From contig NZ_JBEWCD010000003.1 of assembly GCF_040530035.1 (NCBI RefSeq), positions 372,001 to 436,000 of the forward strand: a DNA stretch of 64,000 bases, in the 5' to 3' direction. This document shows, piece by piece, positions 51,612-60,408 of this stretch. The translations under genes and the position numbers were made by a program. The notes beneath the pieces are model-generated. The model ran no database searches and was not told where the DNA came from. It saw only the letters and a list, made by a program, of their open reading frames with translations. Every line of letters begins with the position of its first letter. The first letter of the stretch is position 1. Origin of the DNA: Roseibium sp. HPY-6 (lineage in GTDB: Bacteria; Pseudomonadota; Alphaproteobacteria; Rhizobiales; Stappiaceae).

Positions 51612-52034
51612 GTGCGTGGAAGAACCATTCGCGGATATCTGATCAGCCTGGCCGTCGCGAGTGCAACGATCATCCTGACACTGAACTTCGTTCAGCCCGG
51701 CGGCCCAGGGGGCATAAATGCTGCACATTTGCTGATCTTTGGGGTTGTGCTCTTGGTAACCGGGGCGCTCACAATCATTCCATCAATATTCCTGATCATG
51801 GCGTCCGAGAGGAATGCGATCAGAAATCCGCTTTTCTATGTCGCCTTTTCAAGTCTGCTGAGCATTTTCGTACTTCCGGTAATTTCACTTCGTATGGACC
51901 TTCAAATACTCACGCAGTCGCTAGTCTTTCTGCCCGGCGGCATCGCCTCCGGCTGCACCTACTGGTGGTTCGCAGGCCGAAAGGCAGGCAAACGACCGGA
52001 AGATTTACAGAAGCAAATCAACGTCTTCGACTGA
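51612..52034 (+). CDS. small four-helix membrane protein
   Basis: A 140-residue integral membrane protein with four hydrophobic segments (YLISLAVASATIILTLNFV; LLIFGVVLLVTGALTIIPS; YVAFSSLLSIFVLPVIS; a weaker fourth, LVFLPGGIASGCTYWWF) and a basic tail. It is unrecognised. The start is GTG at 51612 with AGGAG seven bases upstream; the longer frame overlaps the cupin gene and is only its shadow. It is probably cotranscribed with the cupin gene. Confidence 0.65.
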   Translation: MRGRTIRGYLISLAVASATIILTLNFVQPGGPGGINAAHLLIFGVVLLVTGALTIIPSIFLIMASERNAIRNPLFYVAFSSLLSIFVLPVISLRMDLQILTQSLVFLPGGIASGCTYWWFAGRKAGKRPEDLQKQINVFD

Positions 52035-52044
52035 CCGACGGTCA

Positions 52045-52072
52045 CCCCGGAACGCGAGCCGGTCTTCCGGGG
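52045..52072. terminator. possible bidirectional terminator hairpin
   Basis: CCCCGGA (52045-52051) and TCCGGGG (52066-52072) form a perfect 7-bp stem between two convergent genes. No T run follows, so termination is uncertain. The arms resemble one hairpin in the repeats near 21.5 kb. Confidence 0.45.
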
Positions 52073-52098
52073 CGACAGACGTCTGAAACAGCGTTGGA

Positions 52099-52716
52099 TC
52101 AGGCGGCGGCCTTGGCGCGTGCGACGGCGGCTTCGAGATCAGCGTCCGGATTAATGGTCAGGATACTTGGCTGGTGCCGCGTGGTCACAACGGTCTTGAT
52201 GCCGACAAGCCCGAACCACCAATCCATGTAGGCCGAGTGAAAGTCTTCGCCGTACTTCTTGTCTGCGCCCGGTGCATATACTCCGGAACTGTAAAACACA
52301 TGTGCCGTCTTGTTTTCCAGCAACCCGAAATACCCTCGTTCCGGTTCAAATCCGAACAGGAGACCCGGTTGCGTGATTACGTCAATATAATGCTTCAGCT
52401 TGTAGGGAATGCCGCCGTTCCACATCGGAACGTTGAAGACATATTCGTCTGCCTCAATGAACCTTTGCGTGACTTCAACAACCTGGTCCCAAGCGCTCTT
52501 GCCTGCAGCATCCATTTCTCCGACGCCGAAGAAAGACAGTTTGGCAGCGTTTTTGTCACCGTCGAATTCCGGCAGGTCTGCCGACCAAAGGTTCAGGCTG
52601 TCGACCTGGACCGCCGGCTCTCTTTGTAACCGCGCACTGAGATAGGTATCGGCCAGAAGAGCGGACTGAGATTTCGGCCCGCGCGGGGAGGCGTTGATAT
52701 GCAGGATCTTGGTCAT
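52099..52716 (-). CDS. azoR: FMN-dependent NADH-azoreductase
   Basis: A 205-residue flavodoxin-fold oxidoreductase: TKILHINASPRGPKSQSALL (FMN phosphate loop), VPMWNGGIPYKLKHYIDVI, GLLFGFEPERGYFGLL and SSGVYAPGADKKYGEDFHS. It reduces quinones and azo compounds with NADH. Start: ATG at 52716 with AGGAG eight bases upstream. It diverges from the CGNR-type regulator gene, which is a common pairing and suggests that regulator controls it. Confidence 0.9.
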   Translation of the reverse strand: MTKILHINASPRGPKSQSALLADTYLSARLQREPAVQVDSLNLWSADLPEFDGDKNAAKLSFFGVGEMDAAGKSAWDQVVEVTQRFIEADEYVFNVPMWNGGIPYKLKHYIDVITQPGLLFGFEPERGYFGLLENKTAHVFYSSGVYAPGADKKYGEDFHSAYMDWWFGLVGIKTVVTTRHQPSILTINPDADLEAAVARAKAAA

Positions 52717-52755
52717 TGCGGAAAACTCCTTGCGATGAGATATCAAAACTTGGCA

Positions 52756-52805
52756 ACCATCTAAATACATATTTGACGGTTACAAACAATATCGATAACC
52801 ATCAA
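52756..52805. promoter_or_regulatory. candidate operator for the CGNR regulator: repeated AACCATC half-sites
   Basis: TTGACGGTTAC (52773-52783) and GATAACCATCAA (52794-52805) form an inverted repeat, 9 of 11 positions pairing. A further AACCATC lies at 52756-52762. The sites fill the gap between azoR and the CGNR gene. Confidence 0.5.
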
Positions 52806-52855
52806 AATCCTAATTTGCAGGTTTCAAAAACCCGTGAAGATGTCAGGAAACCCCA

Positions 52856-53479
52856 TTGAGCGAGCCGCAAAAACCGCCCCCAATCCTCATCGCAGATCAC
52901 CCGGCGCTCGATTTTCTGAACAGCGTGGGCGCCCCGCACGGCACCGAGATCGAGTGGATCAACAATGGCGCAGCTTTGCTGTCGTGGATGACGGCGGCGG
53001 GTCTGTTAAGCGAAGCCGGGGCCTCTGGCATTGCGGAGAGCGCCAGTACGAAAGACCTTGACGAAACCGCAGCGCGCGCAAGGGATCTGCGTGAATGGTT
53101 TCGTGATCTGATTATCCGTCAAGACGGACTTTCCGGTTGGAAGCTGGCACCAGACGAAATCGAGCTTATTAGCCGGATCCTGTCGAAAGGCACCTATCGG
53201 TTTCAGCTCCAACCAGGAGACTCTGACGAAGCGCAGCTTCGTCTTTCAAGCGGTTACGAGATCAACGAGGCAGAGGACCTGCTGGTCCCGATTGCGCACC
53301 AGATTGCAGACCTTTTGAGCGAAACAGATTGCCAGCTGACGCGAAATTGCGATGGACCAACCTGCACATTCTGGTTCACTGACATTACGAAGAACAAGAA
53401 ACGCCGGTGGTGCGACATGAAGATCTGCGGCAATCGCGCCAAGACTGCCGCCTTCCGTGAGCGCAAGAAACAATCGTAA
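52856..53479 (+). CDS. CGNR zinc-finger / ABATE-domain transcriptional regulator
   Basis: A 207-residue protein. The N-terminal ABATE domain (DHPALDFLNSVGAPHGTEIE, then LREWFRDLIIRQDGL) precedes a CGNR zinc finger at the C-terminus: NCDGPTCTFWFTDITKN and RRWCDMKICGNRAKTAAF, with four zinc-binding cysteines. Such proteins are stress-linked regulators in many bacteria. The start is a TTG at 52856 with AGGAAA upstream; the ATG at 52840 is in another frame. It is divergent from azoR. Confidence 0.87.
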   Translation: MSEPQKPPPILIADHPALDFLNSVGAPHGTEIEWINNGAALLSWMTAAGLLSEAGASGIAESASTKDLDETAARARDLREWFRDLIIRQDGLSGWKLAPDEIELISRILSKGTYRFQLQPGDSDEAQLRLSSGYEINEAEDLLVPIAHQIADLLSETDCQLTRNCDGPTCTFWFTDITKNKKRRWCDMKICGNRAKTAAFRERKKQS

Positions 53480-53552
53480 AGCGAACGAAATTTACGACGC
53501 TGCAGACAATGCGATCGTTGCATCTGAACGGGATTTCAGGAATCGTTGAACC

Positions 53553-53957
53553 ATGTGCAGCATCAGATCCGGACGCCTTTCCGACTATCCCGTTATCCGT
53601 CAATATGATGAATTCATGGGCGATCGGCGGCTTGACCTGCAGGCCGGAGAATTGCGTGTCGCCGACGCCGAAGGCTCAGAGGCGATTGGGTATCTCCGCA
53701 TTTCACCAAAAGGCTTCTTGAACTGGCCATTTGTCGCTTACCTCTGCGTGAAATCGGAGTTTCGCAATCACGGCGTGGGAAGACAGTTGATCGAGCACGC
53801 CATCCAGGACGACAGATATGTTCGATTGTACATCTCGACCGAAGCAAACAACTTTGCGATGCAATCGCTTCTTAAAAAGATTGGGGCGGACGAGATCGGA
53901 TACGCGGACCAACTGAATTTCAGCAACGAAAGAGAATTGTTCTACCGGCTCAAGTGA
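53553..53957 (+). CDS. GNAT-family N-acetyltransferase
   Basis: A 134-residue acetyl-CoA-dependent transferase of the GNAT fold: AIGYLRISPKGFLNWPFVAYLCV is the central strand region, and EFRNHGVGRQLIEHAI is the acetyl-CoA-binding R-x-x-G-x-G/A loop. The acceptor is unknown. It starts 73 bases after the CGNR regulator stop and may be cotranscribed with it. Confidence 0.82.
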   Translation: MCSIRSGRLSDYPVIRQYDEFMGDRRLDLQAGELRVADAEGSEAIGYLRISPKGFLNWPFVAYLCVKSEFRNHGVGRQLIEHAIQDDRYVRLYISTEANNFAMQSLLKKIGADEIGYADQLNFSNERELFYRLK

Positions 53958-54062
53958 TGCCCGCGACCTCTCAACTGCGGAAGTTCCTGGCGTTTTGGGC
54001 GAACCTGCCAGCGGACGAGTACAAAGCGCCTACTTTCGGGAAAGATGAAGACGGAGAGCAGG

Positions 54063-54551
54063 ATGAATGAGCAGACGGGACCCGACGAGGCGCTCGTGGC
54101 GGCAGTCGGACACTACCTGGACCAGTCAGGCAAGCTCCTGAAACTGGTATCTGACCAACCAAACGCCGATGAGTTGCTCGCCATTCAGCTTGCGCCGGAT
54201 GCATTCGATACCGGATTTCACCTCGCGGTCGCCATTCAGTTCGCAGCGCGCGCGTTGTGCCTGCCGGTGGGACATCCCGTGCCGGAAATCGTTGAGCCCT
54301 ACAGCCTGAAGAGCCTCAGGTCTTTGCATGAGGATGTTCGGACCGCGATCAATCAGATCCCGCCGATCGATTGGGACAGCAACGTTTCGCACATCGCAGG
54401 TGAAGCTGAGCTGACACAACGAGCTGCTGACTATGTCGTGTGTTTCGCCTTTCCAAACATGCTGTTTCATTTCACGCAGGCCTATGCCGGTTTGCGTCAC
54501 GCAGGCCTGAAGATCGGAAAGGCGGATTTCGACGGGCTGCATAAGTACTAG
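54063..54551 (+). CDS. DUF1993 domain protein
   Basis: A 162-residue helical protein of the DUF1993 family, a DinB-like four-helix bundle group. The conserved end reads CFAFPNMLFHFTQAYAGLRH then GLKIGKADFDGLH, and QLAPDAFDTGFHLAVAIQFA lies in the first third. No enzymatic role is established. Start: ATG at 54063 with GGAG six bases upstream; an in-frame ATG six codons earlier is less likely. Confidence 0.82.
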   Translation: MNEQTGPDEALVAAVGHYLDQSGKLLKLVSDQPNADELLAIQLAPDAFDTGFHLAVAIQFAARALCLPVGHPVPEIVEPYSLKSLRSLHEDVRTAINQIPPIDWDSNVSHIAGEAELTQRAADYVVCFAFPNMLFHFTQAYAGLRHAGLKIGKADFDGLHKY

Positions 54552-54627
54552 CTCACATCGAGAACTGCCACGACAGAACGAAGAGTGGATCAGCTTCTGG
54601 AAATTCCGATCGTGGGGTCAGCGCCTG

Positions 54628-55953
54628 TCACGCGAGACCCGCGATTGCGTTGGCAAAGTCCTGCGCGGAGAATGGTTCCAGGTCCTCAACGCCTTCTCCG
54701 ACACCGATGAAATGCACCGGCAAGCCATGCTTCGCCGCAATGGCAACCAAAATACCACCGCGCGCGGTTCCGTCGAGCTTGGTCATAACGAGACCGGTGA
54801 CGCCGGCCACCTTGCCGAAAATCTCCACCTGGTTGAGCGCGTTCTGGCCGGTTGTCGCATCGAGCGTCAAAAGAACGGTGTGAGGAGCCTCGGGATCGTG
54901 TTTCCGGATCACGCGGATGACCTTCTCAAGTTCATCCATCAGCTCCGCCTTGTTCTGCAGCCGACCGGCCGTATCGATGAGCAGGACGTCAACCTGCTTT
55001 TCCTGCGCTTCTTTCATGGCGTCGAAGGCAAGACCGGCGGCATCGGCGCCGGTATCCCTGGCTATCACGTCGGCGCCGGTCCGTTCGCCCCAGATCTTGA
55101 GCTGCTCCACGGCGGCCGCGCGAAAGGTGTCACCGGCTGCGAGCATGACTTTTTTGCCTTCCGAGCGGAGCTTCTTGGAGAGTTTGCCGATCGTCGTCGT
55201 TTTGCCGGTCCCGTTGACACCCACCATCAGGACAACATGCGGTTTTTTGCCCATATCAAGATCGAGAGGCTGGGCCACCGGCTTGAGGACCTTCTCGACC
55301 TCTTGCGACAGGATTTCCCGCACTTCTTCTGGCGAGATTTCCTTGTTGTACCGGCCATCGGACAGCCGATCCGTAATCGCCATTGCCGTGTCGACGCCAA
55401 GATCGGCCTGGATCAGGATGTCTTCCAGCTCCTCGAGCATGGAGGCGTCGAGCTTGCGCTTGGTGAAGATGGACGAGATACCTTCGGTCAGCGAGGCCGA
55501 TGACCGCGACAGGCCCTTTTTCAGCCGCTGAAACCAGGAGAGCTTGGGCTCTTCGGGGTCAACGGACGGATCAGTGGGGACGTCTTTCGGCTCGACCGCC
55601 TCCGCCGCTGGCTCAGTGTCTTCCAAGGGTGTGTCGGCATCCGGATCCGATCCGACGTCGGTCGAAACAAAATCATCTGCGGGCAAAGGTGTTTGCTTTG
55701 CGGAGAATTCCGGCACGATGCCCGGACCGCCATCGAGCCCGAAGGTCTTCAGGGGCTCATCTAGAGCGGCAACCGGCTTGACTTCCATTTCAGTCGTGAG
55801 CTCGGGTTCCACAGCACCAAGCCGTTTTTCGTCCACATTTTCCGCGCTGTCGGCTTCGGCCGGACTCTTTTCAACGGTTTCCTCCGGTTGTTCCGCCGGG
55901 GCTTCCTTGCCGCCGAACAGCCGACCCAGAAATCCGCGTTTTTTCTCGCTCAT
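54628..55953 (-). CDS. ftsY: signal recognition particle receptor FtsY
   Basis: SRP receptor GTPase that docks ribosome-SRP complexes at the membrane. The 441-residue protein has an acidic N-terminal A region (EKKRGFLGRLFGGKEAPAEQ and many Glu/Asp), the N domain, then the G domain: VGVNGTGKTTTIGKLSKKL (P-loop), DTFRAAAVEQL, LIDTAGRLQNKAELMDEL and TKLDGTARGGILV. Start: ATG at 55953; the frame remains open upstream into the mtaB region but only as a shadow. It follows mtaB in the order dapF-mtaB-ftsY, common in alphaproteobacteria. Confidence 0.97.
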   Translation of the reverse strand: MSEKKRGFLGRLFGGKEAPAEQPEETVEKSPAEADSAENVDEKRLGAVEPELTTEMEVKPVAALDEPLKTFGLDGGPGIVPEFSAKQTPLPADDFVSTDVGSDPDADTPLEDTEPAAEAVEPKDVPTDPSVDPEEPKLSWFQRLKKGLSRSSASLTEGISSIFTKRKLDASMLEELEDILIQADLGVDTAMAITDRLSDGRYNKEISPEEVREILSQEVEKVLKPVAQPLDLDMGKKPHVVLMVGVNGTGKTTTIGKLSKKLRSEGKKVMLAAGDTFRAAAVEQLKIWGERTGADVIARDTGADAAGLAFDAMKEAQEKQVDVLLIDTAGRLQNKAELMDELEKVIRVIRKHDPEAPHTVLLTLDATTGQNALNQVEIFGKVAGVTGLVMTKLDGTARGGILVAIAAKHGLPVHFIGVGEGVEDLEPFSAQDFANAIAGLA

Positions 55954-55982
55954 GAAACCGCCTAAAAGGATCTCGCCGCCTG

Positions 55983-57251
55983 TCAGGCAGCCTTGGAAAG
56001 AGCTTCGCCCAGAAGATGCCGCCCGGTGTGACCGACAATACGAACATCGAGGATCTCTCCGGCGTGCCCGCCGGCAAGTTCGACCTGCGTAAATTGTTCC
56101 GTCCGCCCCAGGCCTTCCTTCTCGATCAGGACAGGGCGGACTTTGCCGATTTCCCCCGCCAGATGATTGGTCAGGGCCTCTTCGCCCTTGGCGCGGAGCC
56201 GTGCACCCCGTCCCTTGACGATTGACCGGTCCAGTTGAGGCATGCGCGCCGCAGGCGTTCCCGGGCGCGGGGAAAACGGAAACACATGGAGATGCGTCAA
56301 TCCGCATTCGTCGACGATCTTAAGGGAGTTCTCGAACATCGCCTCGGTTTCGGTCGGAAAGCCTGCGATGATGTCCGCACCGAAGACCACATCCGGTCTC
56401 AAGCGCCGCACATCCTCGCAGAAACGGATTGTATCCGCCCGCAAATGCCGCCGCTTCATCCGTTTCAGGATGAGATCATCGCCGGCCTGTAGCGACAGAT
56501 GAAAGTGCGGCATCAGGCGATCATCCTCGGCAATCACCCGCATAAGATCGTCATCGGCCTCAATCGAATCGATCGAGGAAAGCCGGAGCCGCTTGAGGTC
56601 CGGCACCATTTTCAGGATCTTGGCCGTCAGCGTCCCCAGCTTTGGCGTGCCGGGAAGGTCCGAACCATACGACGTGATATCGACGCCGGTCAGAACGATT
56701 TCGTTGTAACCATTTTCAACGAGCCGCCGGATCTGGTCGATCACAACGCCCATGGGAACCGACCGCGAGTTGCCGCGGCCGTAGGGAATGATACAGAAGG
56801 TGCAGCGGTGGTCGCAGCCGTTTTGAACCTGCACGAATGCGCGCGCACGGCCCGTCAGCCCGTCGATCAGATGACCGGCGGTTTCTTCGACACTCATGAT
56901 GTCGTTGACCCGCACCTTCTCGGTTTCCGAAATCCCGAAGGCGGCGACATCCTGATAGGACTTGCGCTCAAGCTTTTCGGTATTACCGAGAACAAGATCG
57001 ACTTCGTCCATTGCGGAAAAGGTCTCGGCTTCCGTCTGGGCTGCGCAGCCGGTGACAATCACACGCGCTGACGGATTGTCGCGCTTCGCCTTGCGCACAG
57101 CCTGGCGGGCCTGTCTGACAGCTTCGTTGGTCACCGCGCAGGTATTGATGAGGACCGCATCCTGAAGACCCGCGGCCTCCGCCTCACGCTTCATCACTTC
57201 GGACTCATAGGAGTTGAGCCGGCACCCGAATGTTACGACATCGATGCTCAT
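55983..57251 (-). CDS. mtaB: tRNA t6A methylthiotransferase MtaB
   Basis: Converts t6A37 in tRNA to ms2t6A37. The 422-residue radical SAM enzyme has the N-terminal UPF0004 domain (VVTFGCRLNSYESEVMKREA with one cluster cysteine, then INTCAVTNEAVRQARQA), the radical SAM motif NGCDHRCTFCIIPYGRGNSR (C-x3-C-x2-C) and a TRAM domain (VRPVLIEKEGLGRTEQFTQV). The start ATG at 57251 overlaps the dapF stop as ATGA. Confidence 0.94.
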   Translation of the reverse strand: MSIDVVTFGCRLNSYESEVMKREAEAAGLQDAVLINTCAVTNEAVRQARQAVRKAKRDNPSARVIVTGCAAQTEAETFSAMDEVDLVLGNTEKLERKSYQDVAAFGISETEKVRVNDIMSVEETAGHLIDGLTGRARAFVQVQNGCDHRCTFCIIPYGRGNSRSVPMGVVIDQIRRLVENGYNEIVLTGVDITSYGSDLPGTPKLGTLTAKILKMVPDLKRLRLSSIDSIEADDDLMRVIAEDDRLMPHFHLSLQAGDDLILKRMKRRHLRADTIRFCEDVRRLRPDVVFGADIIAGFPTETEAMFENSLKIVDECGLTHLHVFPFSPRPGTPAARMPQLDRSIVKGRGARLRAKGEEALTNHLAGEIGKVRPVLIEKEGLGRTEQFTQVELAGGHAGEILDVRIVGHTGRHLLGEALSKAA

Positions 57252-58156
57252 GAGGCCGCTCCGGCCTCCGTTGAATCGCCAGACGCGGTTTTGCGCCACT
57301 CCAGCGTTTCAAGATCGATTTCACCCTCGAATTCAATTTCCGTTAGCCCGGTCATGAGGACGTGGCTGTCGCTTTCGCGCCACTCAATGCCGATCGGCCC
57401 GCCAGGAAGGTGAACCGTTGTCTTGCGGCCTGTCTTGCCATCACGCGCAGCCGCGACTCCAACGGCGCAGGCGGCCGTTCCGCACGCCAGGGTCAGGCCA
57501 ACGCCCCGCTCCCAGACTTTAAGGCGGATCTGGTCCTCATCGAAGACATGCGCCAACGAAATATTCGCACCTTCCGGGAAAATCGGGTGGTGCTCGAGAA
57601 GCGGGCCGAAGCGTTCCAGTTCATAGCCCTCGACATCATCAACCCAGAAGATCGCGTGGGGGTTTCCCATGCTGAGCGCCGCCGGTGTGTGCAGCACCGG
57701 GTCATCGATCGGACCGATCTGGAGTTCGATCGCGCGCGTGTCCGCGAATTCTTCCGCAAGCGGGATCTCGTCCCATGCAAGACGCGGGGCTCCCATGTCG
57801 ACGGTGACATTGAATGGTCCCGGGCTGTCGAATGCGTGCAAAAGGCCTGCACCGGTTTCGATCGTCACAAGATCCTTGCCGCCTTCTTCCATAAGCAGCC
57901 GGCCAATACAGCGGGTCGCATTGCCGCAAGCCGACACTTCGCCGCCATTCTGATTGTGAATACGCATGAAGGCGTCGACACCGAGCGCGGACTTTTCAAC
58001 GGTGATCATCTGGTCGAAACCGATGCCGGTGTCCCGATCACCCAGTCTGGCGATAACCTCGTTGGACAAGCGTAGCGGCTGTGCGCGCGCGTCCCAGACG
58101 ACGAAATCGTTGCCAAGGCCATTCATCTTCAAAAAGGGTCTGATGTCAGACGCCAT
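57248..58156 (-). CDS. dapF: diaminopimelate epimerase
   Basis: Interconverts LL- and meso-diaminopimelate for lysine and peptidoglycan. The 302-residue protein has the start FLKMNGLGNDFVVWD, the first catalytic cysteine in GGEVSACGNATRCIGRLL and the second in LTLACGTAACAVGVAAAR. Length and motifs are standard for DapF. It opens the dapF-mtaB-ftsY operon. Confidence 0.97.
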   Translation of the reverse strand: MASDIRPFLKMNGLGNDFVVWDARAQPLRLSNEVIARLGDRDTGIGFDQMITVEKSALGVDAFMRIHNQNGGEVSACGNATRCIGRLLMEEGGKDLVTIETGAGLLHAFDSPGPFNVTVDMGAPRLAWDEIPLAEEFADTRAIELQIGPIDDPVLHTPAALSMGNPHAIFWVDDVEGYELERFGPLLEHHPIFPEGANISLAHVFDEDQIRLKVWERGVGLTLACGTAACAVGVAAARDGKTGRKTTVHLPGGPIGIEWRESDSHVLMTGLTEIEFEGEIDLETLEWRKTASGDSTEAGAAS

Positions 58157-58375
58157 AACGAGTGCACTTCTTAATCGAGCAGAGAAATTGATCGGTTTGT
58201 CGCGATCAGTTGCCCCTATATGGCCGAAAACGCGCGGAATTTCCAGTGGGGCCGGCGCTCAGACCAGCCATGCAGTCTGCGCCGGCCTTTCCAGCGTATA
58301 AGACAGCTTCCGTTTTACCTCAGCTGCTTTCTCAGTAGCAGACCCAAGCGGCAACACATGTGTCAAACGAGGCTT

Positions 58376-58915
58376 TCAAAGACGGATGCACATGCGTGCA
58401 CCAGGCCTGGTTTTCTCGAGCAACAGTTTCATGTGTTCGGGCGCAACGGCGACACACCCTTCCGTCGGCGAATAGGTTTCTCGCGCGATGTGAAAAAAGA
58501 TCGCGCTGCCCTTTCCCTTCACCGCGGGAAACATGTTGCAGTCGAGGACGACGACAATGTCGTAGAGACGGTCGTCGCGCCACATTTTTTCGTGGCTCGC
58601 ATCGAAGGGTAACGAGACCGGTCGGTTGTAAAGATGAGAGGCCGGGTCGTCGCACCAGGCAGAAGAGGGCGTCAACGGCTCTACCGGCAGCGTTGTTTTC
58701 GGCGGCAAGCCCTTGTCCGGCCTGTAATAGACATGGAGAAGCTCAAAAAACCCCACAGGAGTTCCGCCATCCCCTTCTTTTTTACGGACAAGAAGACCCG
58801 ACCTCCCCAGAGCACACGGAACCGTGATCGCGCCGAAAGTTAATATTCCCTTTGTCCTGTCATGCGGCAGAGCGCGCACGTCCAGCGAATCCGCCAATTT
58901 ACCGGTATTAACCAT
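58376..58915 (-). CDS. L,D-transpeptidase (YkuD family)
   Basis: A 179-residue YkuD-fold enzyme. The active-site segment IFFHIARETYSPTEGCVAVA contains the catalytic His and the S/T-x-GC cysteine. FGAITVPCALGRSGLLVRKK and GDGGTPVGFFELLHVYYRPD are family blocks. No clear signal peptide is present at the ATG (58915), so either a longer start applies or the enzyme belongs to the short uncleaved group. It probably crosslinks peptidoglycan or attaches proteins to it. It is divergent from the response regulator. Confidence 0.85.
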   Translation of the reverse strand: MVNTGKLADSLDVRALPHDRTKGILTFGAITVPCALGRSGLLVRKKEGDGGTPVGFFELLHVYYRPDKGLPPKTTLPVEPLTPSSAWCDDPASHLYNRPVSLPFDASHEKMWRDDRLYDIVVVLDCNMFPAVKGKGSAIFFHIARETYSPTEGCVAVAPEHMKLLLEKTRPGARMCIRL

Positions 58916-59108
58916 GAGCGTGGGACTGACCTTCCTTTTTTCCGATTGAAGGCATTGATAAACCAGACCTAAACCCCGCGTGAAGAAGAATTGACGAACA
59001 CCTGCTTGTGCGGCGAGAATTTCCCACGCACATAGAGGCAGGAACACGCATGTGTAGTTTGCACAAGTTGGCGTGATCAGTTTGAGACTTTTGGCGAGGA
59101 CCGCACCC

Positions 59109-59792
59109 ATGACCGCCCGCACGATCTTGATTGTCGATGATGACACCGAACTGCGCGAAGCGCTCGTCGAACAGCTCTCGCTGTATGACGAGTTCGAAAC
59201 CATACAGGCAGACTCGGCCACTTCCGGCATCGGCCTTGCCAAGGACGAGCATGTCGACCTGCTTCTGATGGATGTCGGCCTGCCGGACATCGACGGCCGG
59301 GAAGCTGTAAAGCTCTTGCGCAAAAACGGCTTCAAGGCGCCGATTATCATGCTGACAGGGCATGATGGGGACAGTGACACGATCCTTGGCCTTGAAGCGG
59401 GCGCGAACGATTATGTCACCAAACCGTTCAAGTTCGCAGTGCTTTTGGCCCGTGTGCGTGCGCATCTTCGCCAGCACGAGCAGAGCGAAGACGCGACCTT
59501 TGCCATCGGACGCTATTCCTTCCGGCCGGCCGCAAAGGTCATGCAGGACGATGCCGGCAGCAAGGTCCGGTTGACGGAAAAGGAAACGTCGATCCTCAAA
59601 TTCCTCTACCGCGCTGGCGAAAAACCGGTGACGCGCGACGTGCTGTTGCACGAGGTCTGGGGATATAATTCCGGTGTTACGACGCACACCCTGGAGACGC
59701 ACATTTACCGCCTGCGTCAAAAAATCGAGCGTGATCCGTCCAACGCCGAGCTTCTTGTCACAGAAGCCGGTGGATATAAGCTTGTGCCCTAA
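59109..59792 (+). CDS. OmpR-family response regulator, CenR-like
   Basis: A 227-residue two-component regulator. The receiver has TILIVDDDTELREALVEQL with the acidic pocket, the phospho-acceptor Asp in DLLLMDVGLPDIDGRE (near residue 56) and the Lys in DYVTKPFKFAVLL. The C-terminal winged HTH ends GYNSGVTTHTLETHIYRLRQ then VTEAGGYKLVP. The sequence strongly resembles the essential envelope regulator CenR as I remember it from rhizobia. No histidine kinase gene is adjacent. A cell-envelope role would fit the divergent L,D-transpeptidase gene, though the latter as a target is inferred. Confidence 0.87.
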   Translation: MTARTILIVDDDTELREALVEQLSLYDEFETIQADSATSGIGLAKDEHVDLLLMDVGLPDIDGREAVKLLRKNGFKAPIIMLTGHDGDSDTILGLEAGANDYVTKPFKFAVLLARVRAHLRQHEQSEDATFAIGRYSFRPAAKVMQDDAGSKVRLTEKETSILKFLYRAGEKPVTRDVLLHEVWGYNSGVTTHTLETHIYRLRQKIERDPSNAELLVTEAGGYKLVP

Positions 59793-59817
59793 CGGGTAAT
59801 CAGCGTAAATCTTGGGC

Positions 59818-60324
59818 ATGAGCCTTGCCCAAGACATTGCGATTCTCAAACAAATCCCGATGCTTTCGGACTTTCAGGACGACCAGCTCCGCTTGCTGGC
59901 GTTCAGTGCTGAAAGCATGGATTACCAGGATGGCCAGCGCCTCTTTGAAGAAGAGGAACGGGCTGACGGTGGTTTGGTGATCACAAACGGCACCGTAGTG
60001 CTTCTGAAAAAATCCGAAGACGGATTTGAAGAAGTCGATCGCGTGGGCAAGGGCACCCTTCTCGGCCAGACCGCCCTTTTGACCGAATGCAGGCGTCCCT
60101 GCCGCGCCGATGCCGAAGGTCCGGTGAGTATCATCCGGATCCGCCGGGCGCTCTTCAAGCGCATGATCCAGGAATATCCGGAACTCGCGCAGCGTCTTTT
60201 CGAACAGCATTCGCTCAAATACCGCGCAACAATCGCCGCGCTCCGGCCGATCGGCGACAAGATGGCGGAGCTCGAGCAGCTCAACGCCGAACGGCGCGTG
60301 CGCGACGACGCCAAGGGTGAGTGA
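59818..60324 (+). CDS. cyclic nucleotide-binding (CRP-like) domain protein without HTH
   Basis: A 168-residue protein made of one cNMP-binding beta-roll (LKQIPMLSDFQDDQLRLLAF, GGLVITNGTVVLLKK, GKGTLLGQTALLTECRRPCR) and a C-terminal helix. The phosphate-binding cassette is present in altered form. It lacks the DNA-binding HTH of CRP/FNR proteins, so it should act as a ligand-dependent adaptor. It starts 25 bases after the response regulator stop and is likely cotranscribed, suggesting a link with that regulator's pathway. Confidence 0.82.
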   Translation: MSLAQDIAILKQIPMLSDFQDDQLRLLAFSAESMDYQDGQRLFEEEERADGGLVITNGTVVLLKKSEDGFEEVDRVGKGTLLGQTALLTECRRPCRADAEGPVSIIRIRRALFKRMIQEYPELAQRLFEQHSLKYRATIAALRPIGDKMAELEQLNAERRVRDDAKGE

Positions 60325-60408
60325 AGTCCCGTCAGGAAGCAGGTCCGGGCTTCAACAGGTTTGGAATGAGATCTGACAACAAAGATATCGGCTTTAAAGG
60401 CTGAGCGC

